Translations under genes and position numbers: made by a program
Notes under the pieces: generated by a model
Seen by the model: the letters and a program-made list of their open reading frames with translations, nothing else
Told to the model about the DNA's origin: nothing
Databases searched by the model: none
From: CAYGHG01 sp964349515
Lineage (GTDB): Bacteria > Oederibacteriota > PGYV01 > CAYGHG01
Reading direction: 5' to 3'
DNA: 33,176 bases
NCBI GenBank assembly: GCA_964349515.1
Contig: CAYGHG010000014.1
Span: 1-33,176, forward strand
In this document: in pieces, positions 32,956 to 33,176 of the stretch
Numbering within the stretch: the stretch's first letter is position 1
How the letters are laid out: each line of letters opens with the position of its first letter

Positions 32956-33176
32956 ATGGTTGTGAAAATTTGGGTTGTTCTGTTTGGTTGTTTATTTTGT
33001 TTGTTTGCCGCAACACTTGCCTCTGCGCCTGTTGCCTCGCCAACCGCCGTGCCTTCTGCTGGCGGGAAGAGTACTGTGACGGTTTCTTTTGTGGTTTCGG
33101 GGCGGGTTGATTTGGGCGAGGTTGGGAAGCTCGCTTCCGGGGTTACTTACATTTATAACAAAGACAAGACGCGCGT
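32956..33176 (+). CDS. Start of a secreted protein, cut by the window end
   Basis: An open frame of 73 codons running off the window. MVVKIWVVLFGCLFCLFAA begins a signal peptide likely cut after LASA, followed by a Pro/Ala/Ser linker (PVASPTAVPSAGG) and the start of a beta-rich domain (STVTVSFVVSGRVDLGEV). No family is recognised. AAGGAG at 32947-32952 fits a GTG at 32962 better than the ATG at 32956; either keeps the signal. The gap 32877-32955 is AT-rich and shows no clear terminator. Base composition returns to GC-richer after the AT-rich immunity gene. Confidence 0.65.
   Translation, partial: MVVKIWVVLFGCLFCLFAATLASAPVASPTAVPSAGGKSTVTVSFVVSGRVDLGEVGKLASGVTYIYNKDKTR

Overview
The window looks like a chromosomal stretch of an uncultured diderm (Gram-negative-type) bacterium of moderate GC content. 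A secretin with a lipoprotein signal and periplasm-directed proteins point to an outer membrane. Short hairpin repeats between genes, a DHH-CBS-poly(A)-polymerase fusion, a pseudopilin-rich secretion operon and a giant SpvB/RHS protein resemble genomes of poorly characterised candidate phyla (Elusimicrobiota, Omnitrophota, Goldbacteria, Firestonebacteria and similar). That placement is a guess from gene style; no phylogenetic marker was analysed. Every supported gene lies on the plus strand.

Left part (1-11437): housekeeping and accessory genes. A YhcC-type radical SAM gene enters from the left edge, with a palindromic repeat running in frame into its 5' end. Next come a tRNA-Val(GAC) with a clean terminator and a three-gene unit (LUD-domain protein, GH2 glycosidase, DHH-CBS-PAP nucleotidyltransferase). 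A nitroreductase follows, then the rplM-rpsI ribosomal operon with a strong promoter and terminator, and a lipoprotein of unknown role. The part ends with a DUF433/DUF5615 toxin-antitoxin-like pair overlapping a B12-binding radical SAM gene. The gaps hold three kinds of hairpin repeat and scattered heptamer repeats.

Middle part (11553-20927): a promoter with both consensus hexamers drives an eleven-gene operon for a type II secretion / type IV pilus-like machine. The order is GspF, GspE, then PilM-, PilN-, PilO- and PilP-like scaffold proteins, a secretin with a lipobox and an extra C-terminal domain, and four pseudopilins. Most genes overlap by 4 bp (ATGA). No prepilin peptidase is present in the window.

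Right part (20962-33176): its own promoter and a leader carrying a small overlapping ORF precede one 3733-residue secreted protein. From N to C it has a signal peptide, carbohydrate-binding-like sandwiches, an SpvB domain, calcium-binding-type VCBS motifs, a TcB-like middle, a long YD/RHS repeat region, an RHS core, and a C-terminal tip that reads as a Tlde1/DUF2778 peptidoglycan-targeting domain. Directly behind lies a small protein with a signal peptide, which fits a periplasmic immunity protein. The tip and the immunity gene are visibly AT-richer than the rest, as expected for an exchangeable toxin/immunity cassette. A further secreted-protein gene starts at 32956 and runs off the window. 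The most interesting hypothesis is that the Sec signal and the neighbouring secretion operon export this fused TcB/TcC-like toxin.
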